A DNA stretch of 64,000 nt, from NCBI RefSeq assembly GCF_026151205.1, contig NC_087076.1, positions 2,317,902 to 2,381,901 on the forward strand, read 5' to 3'. The position numbers and the translations under genes were made by a program. The notes beneath the pieces are model-generated. The model was not told the origin of the DNA. It made no database searches and was given only the letters and a program-made list of their open reading frames with translations. The stretch is from Bolinopsis microptera (lineage: Eukaryota; Ctenophora; Tentaculata; Lobata; Bolinopsidae). Positions within the stretch are counted from its first letter, which is position 1. Each line of letters opens with the position of its first letter. Below, piece after piece: positions 33,356-45,904 of this stretch.

Positions 33356-33375
33356 TCACCTCTGATATTTTCAGT

Positions 33376-33593
33376 TCGGTACCATGCTAATTCTGAAAAT
33401 ATTGTTGAATTTGTAATATATCCAAGAGTATACAAAACAAATGGAATAAGTTTCAATGATCAACATCAGATATTACACTAGTTCGGTACCATGCTAATTC
33501 TAAAAATATTGTTGAGTTTGTAATATTATATCAAAGAGTATACAAAACAAAATGGGGATAAATTTCAATGATCAAAATCAGATATTACACTAG
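33376..33593. repeat. Tandem duplication, about 106 and 112 bp, upstream of HIRA
   Basis: TTCGGTACCATGCTAATTCT... to ...CAGATATTACACTAG occurs twice head to tail, about 20 bp upstream of the HIRA start codon. It could include the HIRA 5' leader, so promoter elements may be doubled. TATTTTCAG on the minus strand in each unit is acceptor-like. Confidence 0.9.
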
Positions 33594-34762
33594 TGAAAAC
33601 ATAACAATCATTTCAATTTAATATAATATTGTCATAATATTTTAATATAGTGGCCCTGGTAATTAGACGATAATGGCATCTTACCTAATACTGGTACAGA
33701 CTACAGAATTGTATACAAAATTTTGCCCATTCTTTTCAACATCAGATATGACACTAAAGAGAATAAACTAAGTTACATATTAAATAATTGATATAATACA
33801 TAATATAAACCCCTATATAAAAGATTGCGATATGTCTATAAATATTATTATGAAGACTCAAATACATAATGTAGAAATAACAACTCAAAGCTTCCCTTAC
33901 ATTTTACTGATTGTAATATTACACACATGTTATGAGCATACTAAGAAATAAATAAAATTAGAAAATGTTTAAAATTATTCTTTGTGGCACTATGGTAGTC
34001 AACAATAATTAGTCAACAATAATAAGGTTTAAGAGTCTGTTATTAGTACTTTGGTATTTTTTTAAAATTTGAAAATTCAATTAATTATCTCTACTATAAT
34101 TCAAAAGATTCTTTCTGTAGGATGTACGACAAATCAAACGAAAAATACGAACTTGCGTAGTAACTATGGTAACGAGGGTATTACACGCACGTGCACGTGC
34201 AATGATTGTTTTAACGATAGGTTTTGTTGATATTACGCTGTGTTTAGTACGAGCAACATTTTAATTGGCTGTATCTTCAGTATCTTCGCGGCAAATATTT
34301 TTTGCCGCGATTTAAACTTCCTAACAAAAAATACTATTAGCTTCCTCCCTGTGACCACGGGTTTTCTAGTTATATATATAAATCAAGCGTTACATTTTAG
34401 CCATGCAAAATTACAATGACATATTTTGATAAACTAATTGATAAAAGGTACTGCAATATAAGTTGCTTAATGTTTGGCCGGATGACAACTAAAAGAGAAA
34501 AACAAACTTGATTACATAATAATTAATTCGGCTGAACCAACACATAGCAAGAGCCACATTAACGTTGGGGCCGTCTACCAAATTTGAATGACATACAATA
34601 ACAAGAAATCAAACATATCATAAATAATTATATATGGATTTTGTTCATTACAATTCCGTCATAACTGATAAAAGAAAAAAGAAGGACAAGCGGATAGGAA
34701 ATTGGACGGACAGAATTGTAACCAACAAAAACACATTTCTGAGACTCATAAGACTGATGAGC
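33594..34762. other. Non-coding, AT-rich interval
   Basis: No gene is seen. A hairpin CGCGGCAAATATTTTTTGCC lies near 34286 and CACGCACGTGCACGTG near 34183. The right end is probably the 3' UTR of the minus-strand LINE. Confidence 0.4.
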
Positions 34763-35335
34763 TAGTCTGGCCAGACTGTATCGGCAGCCCATAGGTACTT
34801 GATCAGATTGGCCTTAAAAGTAGGAATCCGCTCTGACTGCCGGATACATACTGGTAGACTATTCCATTTCAGCATAGATCTATGAAAGAAGCTATTTCGG
34901 AAGGCATCCGAGCAGGCACAGTGGTACTCATGTAAGTTGAAGTATCCGACCTATCAATTATTTGAGCAATGTGCCTAGTGTATCGGGTGCCCTCTGGACG
35001 GCATAGGACTATATAAGTAGGAAGCGAAACTGGGATTATGCTATTCACTATTTTATAGAAGGTCATAAGATCGTTATTAATAAACTTCTGCATGACAGGG
35101 AGAATATTTAGCTTCTTTTGCTCTGTAGCAAGTTTATCGTCATTATAACTGGAGTAGGGTTCACCATTGATCTATTTAATAGCCCTCTTTTGGATAGCAA
35201 CAAACTGTTGAAGATGAGTTGCAGATTGAGGGGACCATATGACAGAACAATGTTCAAATATGGACCTAATTAACGCTAAATAGAACGATATTTTCTGCCT
35301 TTTATCAGTAGTGAAATGACATGTTCTCTTAAGTA
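34763..35335 (-). mobile_element. Jockey/CR1-like LINE, C-terminal part (right of the nested insertion in coding order)
   Basis: On the minus strand LGLLKRTCHFTTDKRQKI, SIFEHCSVIWSPQSATHLQQ and FVAIQKRAIK are the usual post-RT segment of Jockey/CR1-type LINEs. The end FRNSFFHRSMLKWNSLPVCI continues to a stop near 34763. It is the direct continuation of 42312-44838: codons SRLG stop at 42312 and resume as LGLLKR at 35335, with the 8-bp duplication GTCCAAGT between. A stop and frame change near 35170-35093 show decay. Confidence 0.85.
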
Positions 35336-35343
35336 GTCCAAGT
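35336..35343. other. Left 8-bp target duplication GTCCAAGT
   Basis: Identical to 42304-42311. Removing everything between restores a continuous LINE reading frame. Confidence 0.9.
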
Positions 35344-36010
35344 GGACCTTTACTGATAGTTGAAATTCGACATATGACGTCATCTAGCGTCATCTAGCGT
35401 CATCTAGCGTGAAATATCGCCAGATGATGATAGATGACGCTAGATGACGCTAGATGACGCTAGATGACGCCAATTAGCGACATTGTCGCTAAGTGCACGG
35501 CACCTTTCGAATGTCGCTATCTAGCGCCATCTAGCGCTATCTAGCGCTATCTAGCGCTATCTAGCGCTATATGACGGCTATATGACGCTAGATGACGCTA
35601 GATGACGCTAGATGACGCTAAGCACGCAGCACTGACGCCAGGCGACAGATAGCGCTATTTTCATCAAAATTCTAGGGACGACATCTAGCGTCATCTAGCG
35701 TCATATGTTGCCGCGACATCTGACGCTATCTGACGCCATCTAGCGACATCTGACGACATCTGACGACATCTGTCGCGACGACATCTGACGCAGGCGACAT
35801 CAAGCGCTGGATAGCGGGATAAGTCAGTTTACGACAGTTCACGCTATCTAGCGCTATATAGCACCAGATAGCGCTATATAGCGTCAGATGTCGTTGCGAC
35901 ATATAGCGCTAGATAGCGTTAGATAGCGCTAAATAGCGTTAGATAGCGCTAAATAGCGAAGAATTTTGGGTCGTGACAGTCCAGGCTATTTAGCGCTAGA
36001 TGTTGCTATC
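35344..36010 (+). repeat. Left inverted arm of the foldback element
   Basis: Order from the end: unique terminal 40 bp, CATCTAGCGT repeats, GTGAAATATCGCCAG, GATGACGCTA repeats, GACATTGTCGCTAAGTGCAC, then TAGCGCTATC repeats, a mixed block of CATCTGACGA units, and TAGCGCTAAA units reaching the TG array. Confidence 0.88.
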
Positions 36011-36015
36011 TGGGT

Positions 36016-36154
<139 letters not shown>

Positions 36155-36529
36155 ACTGGGACCGTAAGCGCAGCCTGTCTTTTCCCACCCAATCTTTTTT
36201 GTTATTTTTATTTTATATGAAAATTAATTTTTACTGTGTATGAAAATTAATTATAATTTAAGTGAGAATGATATAACTATAACTATAAGCTTGCGCGGCT
36301 CGTCGAAGTCACCCAACTATTACACTCGATTTATCAAATATTCGGCTGAGTGGAAACAAAATATTAAATATCACTTAATCAAGGGGTCGTTTACATATTA
36401 TAATTATATAAGGGGCCTGATGCCGCCGGCCGGGGTTTTCCAAATTATTACGCTCGCTAGTGTGATTGTGACATGATATTAACAATTAATAGCTTAATAG
36501 CTATGTATGGAACTGATTACTAACAATGA

Positions 36530-36667
36530 GGGGTCGTTCACATACCCCGTAATCAGTTTTACCATAGCTAATATATTTATGTCAATATATTACACTAGCG
36601 TAATCAATAATCATTTGAAAACCCCAACCTCCTCAGCTGATTACGTAATACTAATATGTAAACGACC
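36530..36667. mobile_element. Harbinger-like MITE inside the foldback element
   Basis: GGGGTCGTTCACATACCCCG at the left and AATACTAATATGTAAACGAC at the right form an inverted repeat with GTAATCAG facing CTGATTAC. The ends resemble those of the MITE at 6217-6373. The exact right boundary and duplication are unclear. A similar GGGGTCGTTTACATATTATA at 36385 may be another end. Confidence 0.5.
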
Positions 36668-38245
36668 GTCGACCCTTAACATTTCGGGATCGGAAGAAAT
36701 TAGCGGCACGCACTATTTCGACAAAATTTATACAAGTTACTAACATCGTTGATTCATGATGCCAATCTTTCACAGCTCAGTGGTGCATTTCGCCGAAAAG
36801 CATTATTGGATACCAAGAAGCATTTTTGGATGCGCGGCGTGACACACTCACAGTAACGCATCGCGTTGATTCACGATGTCAATCCTTCACTGTTCACAGC
36901 TCGGGCGAGGCCCAGTCATGGTGCATATCGCGTCGACAATTTAGTAACATAGTTGGTCAGTTCTTAATTGACGATGTCAATTCATGGCAGCTCGGCGCGG
37001 CACAGTATATAGCGCATTTCGCCGATCTAGCCAGGTCGCTGTGAGAAGCCTTATTAAGTGCGCGGCGCGGCACAGTAACGCATCGCGCTACAAGTCAGTT
37101 CGTACAAAAGTCGTAAAAAATTCGTACAGTTTGGCACGTTTTTTCAGTTCGGGATTATTTTGGGAAAATTCGCCTCATAAATTTTCGAAAAGCTAATTGC
37201 AACAATTTGTGTTAAAATGGCGGGAAACGATGACGTGCGGATGCATGTTAATATTTTAAATCTGAAGTGTAACCTCCCGGACAAAAATAACAAATTTTTT
37301 GGACTGAAGTGATTAAAAAACAAAATTAAAAAAAAATTCGGTAAAAATTCCTCGACAGCTTTTTTAAAATTTGTACAGTTCGACACCTTTTAAAAGTTCG
37401 TACAGTAACGTACTGACCAACCCCAGGAACCCTGACCGGATGGGGGCTTAACTTTGAAAGTAAAAGAGTTGGAGACTTCCGGTTTTTTGTAACATGTTCC
37501 TTTTGTAAAAGTAACGTTACCTCTCCAGGAGGAAAATTCAAGACAACGTAATTGTTGAGTTATCTCAAAATCTCCAGAAAAGTCCCCTTTCGGGCCGATC
37601 AAAAGTTTGCAACTTTAACTTTGCGGATTCCTGTACTCTGGTTGGCTGAATTGTGTCACGTGGTAGCTGCCTGAACATTGGAATGCGCCACGCGTGCAAA
37701 TCATGCTTGTTGTCGCGCGCGAGGTCAAGCCGTCTGTTTAAATTAAACCAACTCTAGTACCACCACCAGCCGGTAACTTTTCCTGGGACTATGTTTAGTA
37801 AAGCACTTGTGGTTGCAAGAAGCATTATTGGCTGCGCGGCGCGGCCCAGTAGTGCATCGCGCTACAACAAACATCGTCAAATAGATTACTCGAAGCTCAA
37901 AGCTGTAAGGTATTTATCCAAAATAATTCCAATCCCGAAGATCGTTACTGGGCCGCGCTCAGCCTGTCATAAAGCTTTCGCGCTTGCACTTCACACTTGC
38001 GCGTAGTTCGTAAACTGAAAACTCGTGGGTACGATATATGATTATGAAGCATTTTCATTCGTGCAGGAACATTAATTTGAAATTTAAACGGTTATGTAAT
38101 GTGTAAACCCATTGTAAATGTGATTACTGAACAATAAATTCGGCTCGACTCTCATTACATTTTTTTAATAACTTGCTGTGCGAGATTTCAATACTATTAA
38201 TTTGCAAATGCTAATTTAACATTAAGATCTTTACATCATCTTCTA
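36668..38245. other. Foldback interior with degenerate repeats, non-coding
   Basis: Three related blocks containing GCGCGGCG-GGC-CAGTA and CGCATCGCG occur near 36830, 37060 and 37840. Short frames such as 37791-38006 run through them but have no recognised domain. No DDE/D-type or P-type transposase motif is seen. Confidence 0.45.
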
Positions 38246-38457
38246 GGTAGTGCGCCGCGCCATCGACAGTGAGCCGCGCGTGCCGACTGTAGGATGGTTT
38301 TTTAGCGCTAATTTCGGCCAGCAAAATTTTCTTCAAACTAATAGATATTGAGTATCCTTCCCGACCTCCAATTGCAACAAAAATTGGTAAGCTTACTCAT
38401 AGACTAAGAAGGAAAGTGTCCGAAAAATTTAAAGCATATCCAACCATCAGACATTAT
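38246..38457. repeat. Dispersed repeat B, copy 2
   Basis: Matches 8852-9062. Here it starts GTAGTGCGCCGCGCCATCG and shares GCCGCGCGTGCCGACTGTAG and TTTTTTAGCGCTAATTTCGG. It is part of the foldback interior. Confidence 0.8.
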
Positions 38458-38959
38458 GTTACAGCTAAAACATAAAAGCAGCGTATTTTGCCCCATTTTG
38501 ATCACTATATCACTCCGATATCCACCAAATTTTTCGGACAGATGTAAAAACCCTATTGGAAGGTCGTGGCCAATTTTCAGAATGATCTCATTTAAGGAAC
38601 TGAAGATATATCCGAATAATACGACAAAAACGGTCAAATTTGGACGAATTTGGTCAAATTACGCGACTTTTACAGCTACTTTTGCTCCAAAAGCCGCGCA
38701 CCATCAAATATGGCACATAGGCGAAACTCACTGATCTTTTCAAAGATCGTGATTTTTTTATCGTGCACCCCCTACATCTTCTTTCACATAGCCATGTGTC
38801 TAAGCGTACTACTATACTAGCGAGAGGGCTATGGTTAGAGCATAAACAGCTTATACTGGAAGAATCTCACTCGTTAACGGGTGATACTCGTAATTTACTA
38901 TCACGCGCCGCTTTTTCTCAAAATATTAGTCTAAGCCTATACCAGCCGGCAAAGTTTTT
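38458..38959. other. Foldback interior, nothing recognised
   Basis: Short frames on both strands show no domain, and base composition is similar to the surroundings. Confidence 0.35.
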
Positions 38960-39415
38960 ATATGTATACCTACATACAACGTTAAAATTTAGTTGAGTTT
39001 TGAACGTTGCTTATAGTTGATAAGGTAACCTTGATCTAACGTAAAATAATAATCGTTTTGCAACGTTAAAAATAAAACCTATAACCAAAGTTAGATATTT
39101 AACGTTTAACAACGTTTTATATGTAACCTACATACAACTTTCAAATGTAGTTGAATTTAAACTCTGCTTATAGTTAATAAGGTAACCTTGATCTGACGTC
39201 AAATAATAAACGTTTTGCAACGTTAAAAATAAAACCTATAACCAACGTTAGATATCTAACGTTTAACAACGTTTTATATGTAACCTACATACAACGTTCA
39301 AATGTAGTTGAATTTTAAACTCTGGTAACCTTGATCTGAAGTCAAATAATAAACGTTTTGCAACGTTAAAAATAAAACCTATAACCAACGTTATATATAT
39401 TTAACGTTTAACAAC
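38960..39415 (+). repeat. 157-bp tandem repeat, about three units
   Basis: ACATACAAC occurs at 38972, 39130 and 39287, each followed by (A/G)TTCAAATGTAGTTGA-type sequence, GGTAACCTTGATCT and CGTTTTGCAACGTTAAAAAT. The third unit is shortened. It directly precedes the right arm. Confidence 0.9.
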
Positions 39416-39424
39416 TATAGCCAT

Positions 39425-40111
39425 AGCTATAGCTGTCGCCGCGATATCTAGCGCTAGATAGCGCTATCTAGCGCTATCTAGCGTTAACTGTCAAAAACCG
39501 ATATTCTCCGCTAGATAGCGCTATCTAGCGCTATCTAGCGTTATCTAGCGGAGAATGTCGGTTTGTGACAGTTTACGCTAGATAGCGCTATCTAGCGCTA
39601 GCTGTCGCCGCGATATCTAGCGCTATCTAGCGCTATCTAGCGTAAACTGTCACAAACCGACATTCTCCGCTAGATAGCGCCAGATAGCGCTAGATAGCGC
39701 TAGATAGCGCTGCGTCAGATGTCGTTGCGACATATAGCGTTAGATAGCGCTAGATACCGCTAGATGTCGCAAAAAAAAGGGCGGAAATTTTATGAAAATA
39801 GCGCTATCTGTCGCCTGGCGTCAGTGCTGCGTGCTTAGCGTCATCTAGCGTCATCTAGCGTCATCTAGCGTCATATAGCGTCATATAGCGCTAGATAGCG
39901 CTAGATAGCGCTAGATAGCGCTAGATGGCGCTAGATAGCGACATTCGAAAGGTGCCGTGCACTTAGCGACAATGTCGCTAATTGGCGTCATCTAGCGTCA
40001 TCTAGCGTCATCTAGCGTCATCTATCATCATCTGGCGATATTTCACGCTAGATGACGCTAGATGACGCTAGATGACGTCATATGTCGAATTTCAACTATC
40101 AGTAAAGGTCC
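39425..40111 (-). repeat. Right inverted arm of the foldback element
   Basis: Reverse complement of the left arm at its outer end. Its inner end has extra inverted blocks (CCGATATTCTCCGC facing GCGGAGAATGTCGG, and CTGTCGCCGCGATATCTAGC twice) not seen in the same arrangement on the left, so the arms have diverged in repeat number. Confidence 0.88.
40103..40111. other. 9-bp target duplication TAAAGGTCC (left copy)
   Basis: These are the last nine bases of the foldback right arm. They are repeated at 42295-42303 after the retro-insert. Confidence 0.88.
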
Positions 40112-42294
40112 GTCTTAGGGTGAGAATCCCTGCCACGTTTTTGGTCAGTTTCGCCGGGGCTCATGTCTTTCCTCGAGGGAGCATTAGTGTCTACAGAAAA
40201 ACTGACAAATCCTAGCGAAGTCCAATCCTAACCACATCTTCCATCAGAGGTGGTGCTTGGTCAGCTGGTTACTGAACGGATTGGCCTGGAGAATGGCATA
40301 GTCCTGTTACTCTCAAGTTAACCATAGAGGGGGACAGGCGCTGTTCGCTCACGGCTGGTTCTTGGAGCCAACACCCTCAGCCCCACATAAGTGGGAGCAC
40401 TGTCGGTGGTGGCTCACCCAGATAACGGACAGTGTCTCTCCTTCTTTCTTCTTGGACTTGCATTGTTGCTGGCGAGTCAGCCAGTAGCAATGCAGCATCT
40501 CACTCACTCAATCACCTCAGCAATTCGGTCCTTTTTTTCATTTGCATTACTTTCGCTCATTCTCCTGTCATAATGCATTCTCTGCTACCATAATGCCTTT
40601 CTTACCACGGTGTAACGCATGTTACACCTTGCGTCTTTCTCTAACACCATCATCATTCCAGCAACCTTGGAATTTCAACCCTACACAGGTACACAGCACT
40701 ATGGATATCCACTCTCCACTCTACGGGCGAACACAAAGCTAGAGATCTAATTAGGATTCGAGTACCCCGGCTACCCTTGTGACATACATATGTGGAAACC
40801 AGTTTAAGCAGCAGTACATCAACACAATGGATCAGCACTACGAAATCTGATATCTGCATCATACTACTCCGATCCAGAAATCTTCGCTAAACCATCACAT
40901 GAGATGAATAACTACAAGTTGGACTCCACATAACATTATTCCTTGTTCTGATCAGTCAATAAATGTAATCTGCATCAATTTTCCAATAATTACATCTTCT
41001 TACTAGTTTATTTTCCCTCTCAGGGCTGGAACGCAATGTTACAGCCCACTTTATAAATTACTAAAACTCGAGTTATTCCAGATTGACGACTTGACACAGA
41101 TATTCATCAGACAACCTAAATAAAGGACTCCCACTCTCCAAACCAGTAGAGATCCAATCACTGCCTCCAGGGTACCCCTTCATCCGGTATTAGCAGTTCC
41201 TCCACCACCACCAGGTTAGAACACTCCCACTAATCACCCCTAAAAAACGAACCTACCGCCTTGCTCCACCAAACACAACTTCAATGAAATCCAGTTACTC
41301 AAACCAGTTAAATCCGTCCTTCAAATTTCCCGCATTAAACGTAACGCGCGAACGCCATACAACTCAAGGACGTAGCAACCTAATAGTCGTCATTTTTTAA
41401 ACAGAAAATTTAGTGCGCGCGCGAGCCTGCGCGCGCACGAGCTTACGACTATTCCACGAGATTACGACAAATCCACATAATTGAAACGTTCCATCACTCC
41501 AGGTTGATCTGATTAGTAAACTCAAGGAAGATGATACCAGATCAGTCCCGAACTTCGCCTCAGCATCATACTCTGCCTAGTGTCGATAAAGAGGATTCAC
41601 AAACAATCGAGATTCACTTACAAATATTTGCTATTACCTTTTACAATTGCAGTTATATTCGTTGTTTTAATTATCTCCATCAACCTTGAATCTGTCACTG
41701 CCCATACTACATTCCCAAAATTATCTTAGCGCTCTTTCATCGTCAAACCCCACTAGTTCACTACATACGCCAACCAATAAACCTCAATTAGGATGGTTTT
41801 TGCAACACATTCTACAAGCTTAGAACTTATAAAGTAACAGCACCATCATAACCCACACATTACCTAAGCACAAATCAGCTATTCCCCATTCACTCACGAG
41901 CGTCGACATATCTCCGCATGTACATCTGTAAACTGGAGCGGCCCCCCGCGATGCGGAGCAGGTGAGCTACCTGGTTCGGGCTACTTCACTTATCAGAGTA
42001 CGCTAGCTCCACAATACACTCGCTTCAAGCCCTCAGATTTGCACGCATCCATCACCTTCACAGGGCCGGCTGCCCACATCCTGTAAAATCCTGATTCTAT
42101 ATGCTCGCGGGGTCTATTACCTGTTTGAGCTCTATTATTACGCGCGCGTGCCCAGTGTACAGCCCACCGGCTTGCGCTGTCCTCTTGGCATTGTTGTCGC
42201 CTTTATGACCTTCAAATCTAAAAGTAGGTTGAGGGCACTACATGGGGTCTAGCGCTGCCCCGTGTCAAAATACATACATACATACATACATACA
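40112..42294 (+). mobile_element. 2.2-kb retro-insert with (ACAT)n tail, no coding
   Basis: The segment starts GTCTTAGGGTGAGAATCCC and ends GTGTCAAAATACATACATAC..., a short-unit tail like those left by target-primed reverse transcription. It lies between 9-bp duplications TAAAGGTCC, the first of which belongs to the foldback terminus. No RT, endonuclease or gag-like frame is recognised; frames of 60-70 codons such as 40391-40573 have no domain. It may be a non-autonomous LINE derivative or a reverse-transcribed host RNA. GC content is higher than in the flanks, and one block (41390-41450) is rich in GCGCGCGC. Confidence 0.65.
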
Positions 42295-42303
42295 TAAAGG
42301 TCC

Positions 42304-42311
42304 GTCCAAGT
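42304..42311. other. Right 8-bp target duplication GTCCAAGT
   Basis: Partner of 35336-35343. Confidence 0.9.
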
Positions 42312-44838
42312 CTGGAGTTGGCTTTGGAAACAAGCGCTTTACATTGTGCACCCCAATTAAACCTGGAGTTTATTGCGACTCCTAAATCTGACTGAGAGGG
42401 CACAAAGTCAATATCTCTTCCAGAAGGTTTATAGAAGAAGGCATTGAATGGCAAGTTATCCAGCACGTTTCTTTGCAGGGACACAGAGAGGGCTTTGCAC
42501 TTTTGTGGGTGAAACTTCATTCGATTTCTCACTGACCAATCATACAATCTATTGATGTCATTTTGGATTATGTGATGGTCAGGGTAACCAAGAATCTCCC
42601 TCCAAATTTTAGAGTCATCTGCATAAAGGGCGATATTGGTGCCTTCAGAGACACAGGAGAACATGTCATTTATAAATATTACAAACAATAGAGGGCCAAG
42701 TATAGAACCTTGAGGGACACCAGACCGAACTGGTAGAGAGGAAGACGTTTGGCCTCCTATCACTACTTGTTGCTGTCGCCCCTCAAGATAGGACTTGATA
42801 AATTTAAGCATTAGTCCATCGACATTAAAAATATTCTTTAATTTACTTAAAATGAAGTCATGCGAAACGCTATCAAAAGCTTTTGCAAAATCAAAATATA
42901 TTATATCAGTCCTGGACCTGTTGTTCAGTGCAAGTGCAAGATTGTCCGTGAAAGGTATCATTTGGGTTGTGCATGAACGTTCATTAACAAAACCGTGTTG
43001 TCGGTCATCCAACAGATCAGAACATGCAGCGTATAATGCAGTCTTTATGCACCTTTCAAAGACTTTCATAACAAGAGATGTTAACGAGATAGGCCTGTAG
43101 TTCTCAACCGAAGACTTATCGCCCTTTTTGTGCACTGGTACTACAAGTGCCAGCTTCCAATCAGGGGGTATGCATCCGCTTGAGAAAGACAGGTTAAATA
43201 AAACACTAAGTGGGTATGCAAGGCTTTGGGCACAGTTTTTGAGGACTTTCCCATGAATCCCATCAGGGCCAGGGGCCTTGTTAGGATTTAACTTTTTAAG
43301 AATCAACGGAACATCTTCTCTACTAAACACAAGACTGGAAAAACAATCATCACGATAATCTATGTCAATGCCATAATCGCTCTCTTGAGATTGAGAAAAC
43401 TGCTCATAAAAATATTCGTTAAAAAGGGCAGCTTGATCAGATGGATTGTTTCGAAAGCGATTATGATATTTGACAGTTTCAGGGATCCTGGTGGACTTTG
43501 ATTTAGATTTAACATAGGTCCAAAATTTCTTGGAGATAAGAGCATCATCGGAGTCATCCTCAACACTGAGTCTCATTCTTTTCGTCCATCATATTTTTAA
43601 ATTTTGTTCGAAATGCACGAAACTTTTGTTTATGAGACTCAGAGTTGCTCCCCTTATGCCTTATTCTCCATTTCTCCTTATTTCGTAGGAGACGATCACA
43701 TTCGGAGTCATACCATGGGGGCTGGAACTGAGACTTAATGGTCTTTTTAGGGATCCATCGGTCACAGGCTGCATCAAGAACTCCCCTGAATCGACTCCAG
43801 GCAAGATAAGGATCATTACACCCAAATATAATATCCCAATCGATGCTAAATAACTCAGAATTCAGGCCCCTAAAATTACCTTTACTATAATTAAAGATCT
43901 TTTTTTAGGCTGCTTAATATACTTGGTCTTACCATCAATGTCAAATGTGATACAAAAGTGGTCGGACATACACATTTCGTTTTGATCTAAAACATTAAAA
44001 TTCTTAATAAGGTTCTGAATGTTAGTGAACACAAGATCTAAGGTGTTGCCTGACTTGTGAAAAGGGGAGCTAATAAGTTGTGTATGTCCGAGGTCATCAG
44101 TGAGAAAATTTACAAAGCTAGAATGTAGCTGGCAAGATGACTGACCATCTGGCCAGGAAATCGAAGCTAAATTAAAGTCCCCTACAAGAATGTGCCTTTG
44201 CAACTTTCTGGCAGATGCTAAAGTAACAAGATGTTTCTTGAAAGATTCAAAATTATCTAAGCCAAGCGTTCCTACTCTATAGAATGTAGATATGCAAAAG
44301 TTTCTTACACATTTAGTCTTAATTATGACGGATAATAATGCAGCCTGAACACTAACCTTTGAGAACTTTAGGATCGAGATATCAATGTCTGTTCTATGGG
44401 CAATCAGAACACCACCACCGTTTTTTCTGAATTTCTTGGGCTGGGTTGCATCCACAGGATGCGATCTTAAGGATCGATCAAGCCTAAATACCTGTATTTG
44501 TCAGGGAGCACCTCATTACTGAGAATGGAATTTTTCAGCCATGTCTCGTTTAGAATAATGATGTGAGGCTTATGTTTGTAGATATAACCATGGAATTCAT
44601 GTATCTTGGTCATATTTAGTGGTGGTGTTCCTGATGCTAAATCGCGGGTATTTAGGAAACCATGGACATTATTGTAAACAACGGATAAATTTGGTCCAGG
44701 GTTCAGTAAGGAACAATTACAAATTACTATCAGGGAAATATTAAGGAGAGATAGAAAAACCAGACCACACCTAGACATGACCCCAAGCCAGCTGCTGGTA
44801 ATACTGAAAAGTAACTTAACAGTCTGTTTCGGTGACAT
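42312..44838 (-). mobile_element. Jockey/CR1-like LINE, endonuclease and reverse transcriptase
   Basis: On the minus strand the apurinic-type endonuclease comes first (44838-43862): PHIIILNETWL (catalytic Glu), GGGVLIAHR, HILVGDFN, LDLVFTN and SDHFCITF, all expected motifs. A linker with WSRFRGVLDAACDRWIPKKT follows, then the RT (43576 onward): LNPNKAPGPDGI, VVPVHKKGDKSSVENYRPIS, motif A YFDFAKAFDSVSH, motif B SGVPQGSILGPLLFVIFIND and the catalytic YADD. The frame breaks near 44460, 43870 and 43590 but the RT is otherwise intact. No ORF1 with zinc knuckles is seen. The coding region continues at 35335 beyond the nested insertion. Confidence 0.92.
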
Positions 44839-45032
44839 GGTAGGTGACAGTTCGGTTTTTTGTGGTAGATAGCAATTTTACAGAAATTGCAGTTAAGGCT
44901 GTCCCAATGCCCCTCTCCCCCCTATACACAAGTTTAAAAGGCCTCTCCCAGCCTCGGATCTTAGGATTGGATTTGCAAAAATTCATAAGACAAACTGCCT
45001 ACGAAAAGCTAAGACTAAAAAAAAGCTGAGAC
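44839..45032. other. LINE 5' flank
   Basis: Short non-coding interval between the LINE start and the 40-bp tandem repeat. Confidence 0.35.
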
Positions 45033-45372
45033 AAAATTTAAGCGAACCTGAGATGTCAAAATAACCTAAGACAGCGAAAAATCCTGAGACAAAATTTAAG
45101 AAATCCCGAGACAGCGAAAAAACCTGAGACAAAATTTAAGAAATCCCGAGACAGCGAAAAAACCTGAGACAAAATTTAAGAAATCCCGAGACGCGCGAAA
45201 AAAACCTGAGACAAAATTTAAGAAATCCCGAGACAGCGAAAAATCCTGAGACAAAATTTAAGAAACCTGAGACAGCGAAAAATCCTGCTCGACAAAATTT
45301 AAGAAAACCTGAGACAGCGAAAAATCCTGCTCGACAAAATTTAAGAAAACCTGAGACAGCGAAAAATCTTTA
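45033..45372 (+). repeat. 40-bp tandem repeat, about eight units
   Basis: Core unit GAGACAGCGAAAAAACCTGA plus GACAAAATTTAAGAAATCCC, with regular 40-bp spacing in the middle and shortened or TCGACA variants at the right end. It immediately precedes the LINE 5' end in LINE orientation, so it could be that element's repeated 5' UTR. Confidence 0.93.
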
Positions 45373-45904
45373 GATACAATTTATACAATAACCACAAGAA
45401 TATACATGGATATTACATCTTTTCATTTTCTTTCTATAATAATACAATATTACTAGGTATAGTAGGAATGTCAATAAGTCAATAGAATTTGTCTGAAATC
45501 TCTATGTGCCCGCTAATGAAGTGAGTATCCTAGATCATATCTTTACAGGTAGGACTGTATTATAATGGGGGCCCCGATGTTATAGCGGACATCATCCCCC
45601 CTCCCTCCTTATGCCCCTTCTGAAAAGCTACAAAGTTAACTTTCTAATAAGCTACAACGACAACTAGTGTCTCGTTTTACTCCCTACTGTACAGGTTTAC
45701 TCGTCAATCCAGGTATATGAGTATATGTGAGAATGATCCTGAAACTCTGAAAATATAGTCTAGTTGGGTTTTCCATATCAGTACAGTAGTGTACACAATC
45801 TTTGTACTTATCTAATGTGTTTAATCGTGTACACAGTACAGACAGTTCCATTCGAAATTGAGGATTGTATGCGATAAATATGTACATCAAAAATTTCATT
45901 AGAA
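45373..45904. other. Non-coding spacer, nothing recognised
   Basis: Contains no supported gene. The reading frame at 45684-45899 has no domain. Confidence 0.4.

Noticed and set aside
34754-34790. Hammerhead ribozyme (CTGATGAG present)
   Set aside because: The matching GAAA core and cleavage-site stem are absent.
40391-40862. Small genes in the retro-insert
   Set aside because: Frames of 60-70 codons on both strands without domains or start context.
45033-45372. CRISPR-like array
   Set aside because: Units are contiguous with no unique spacers, and the DNA is animal.
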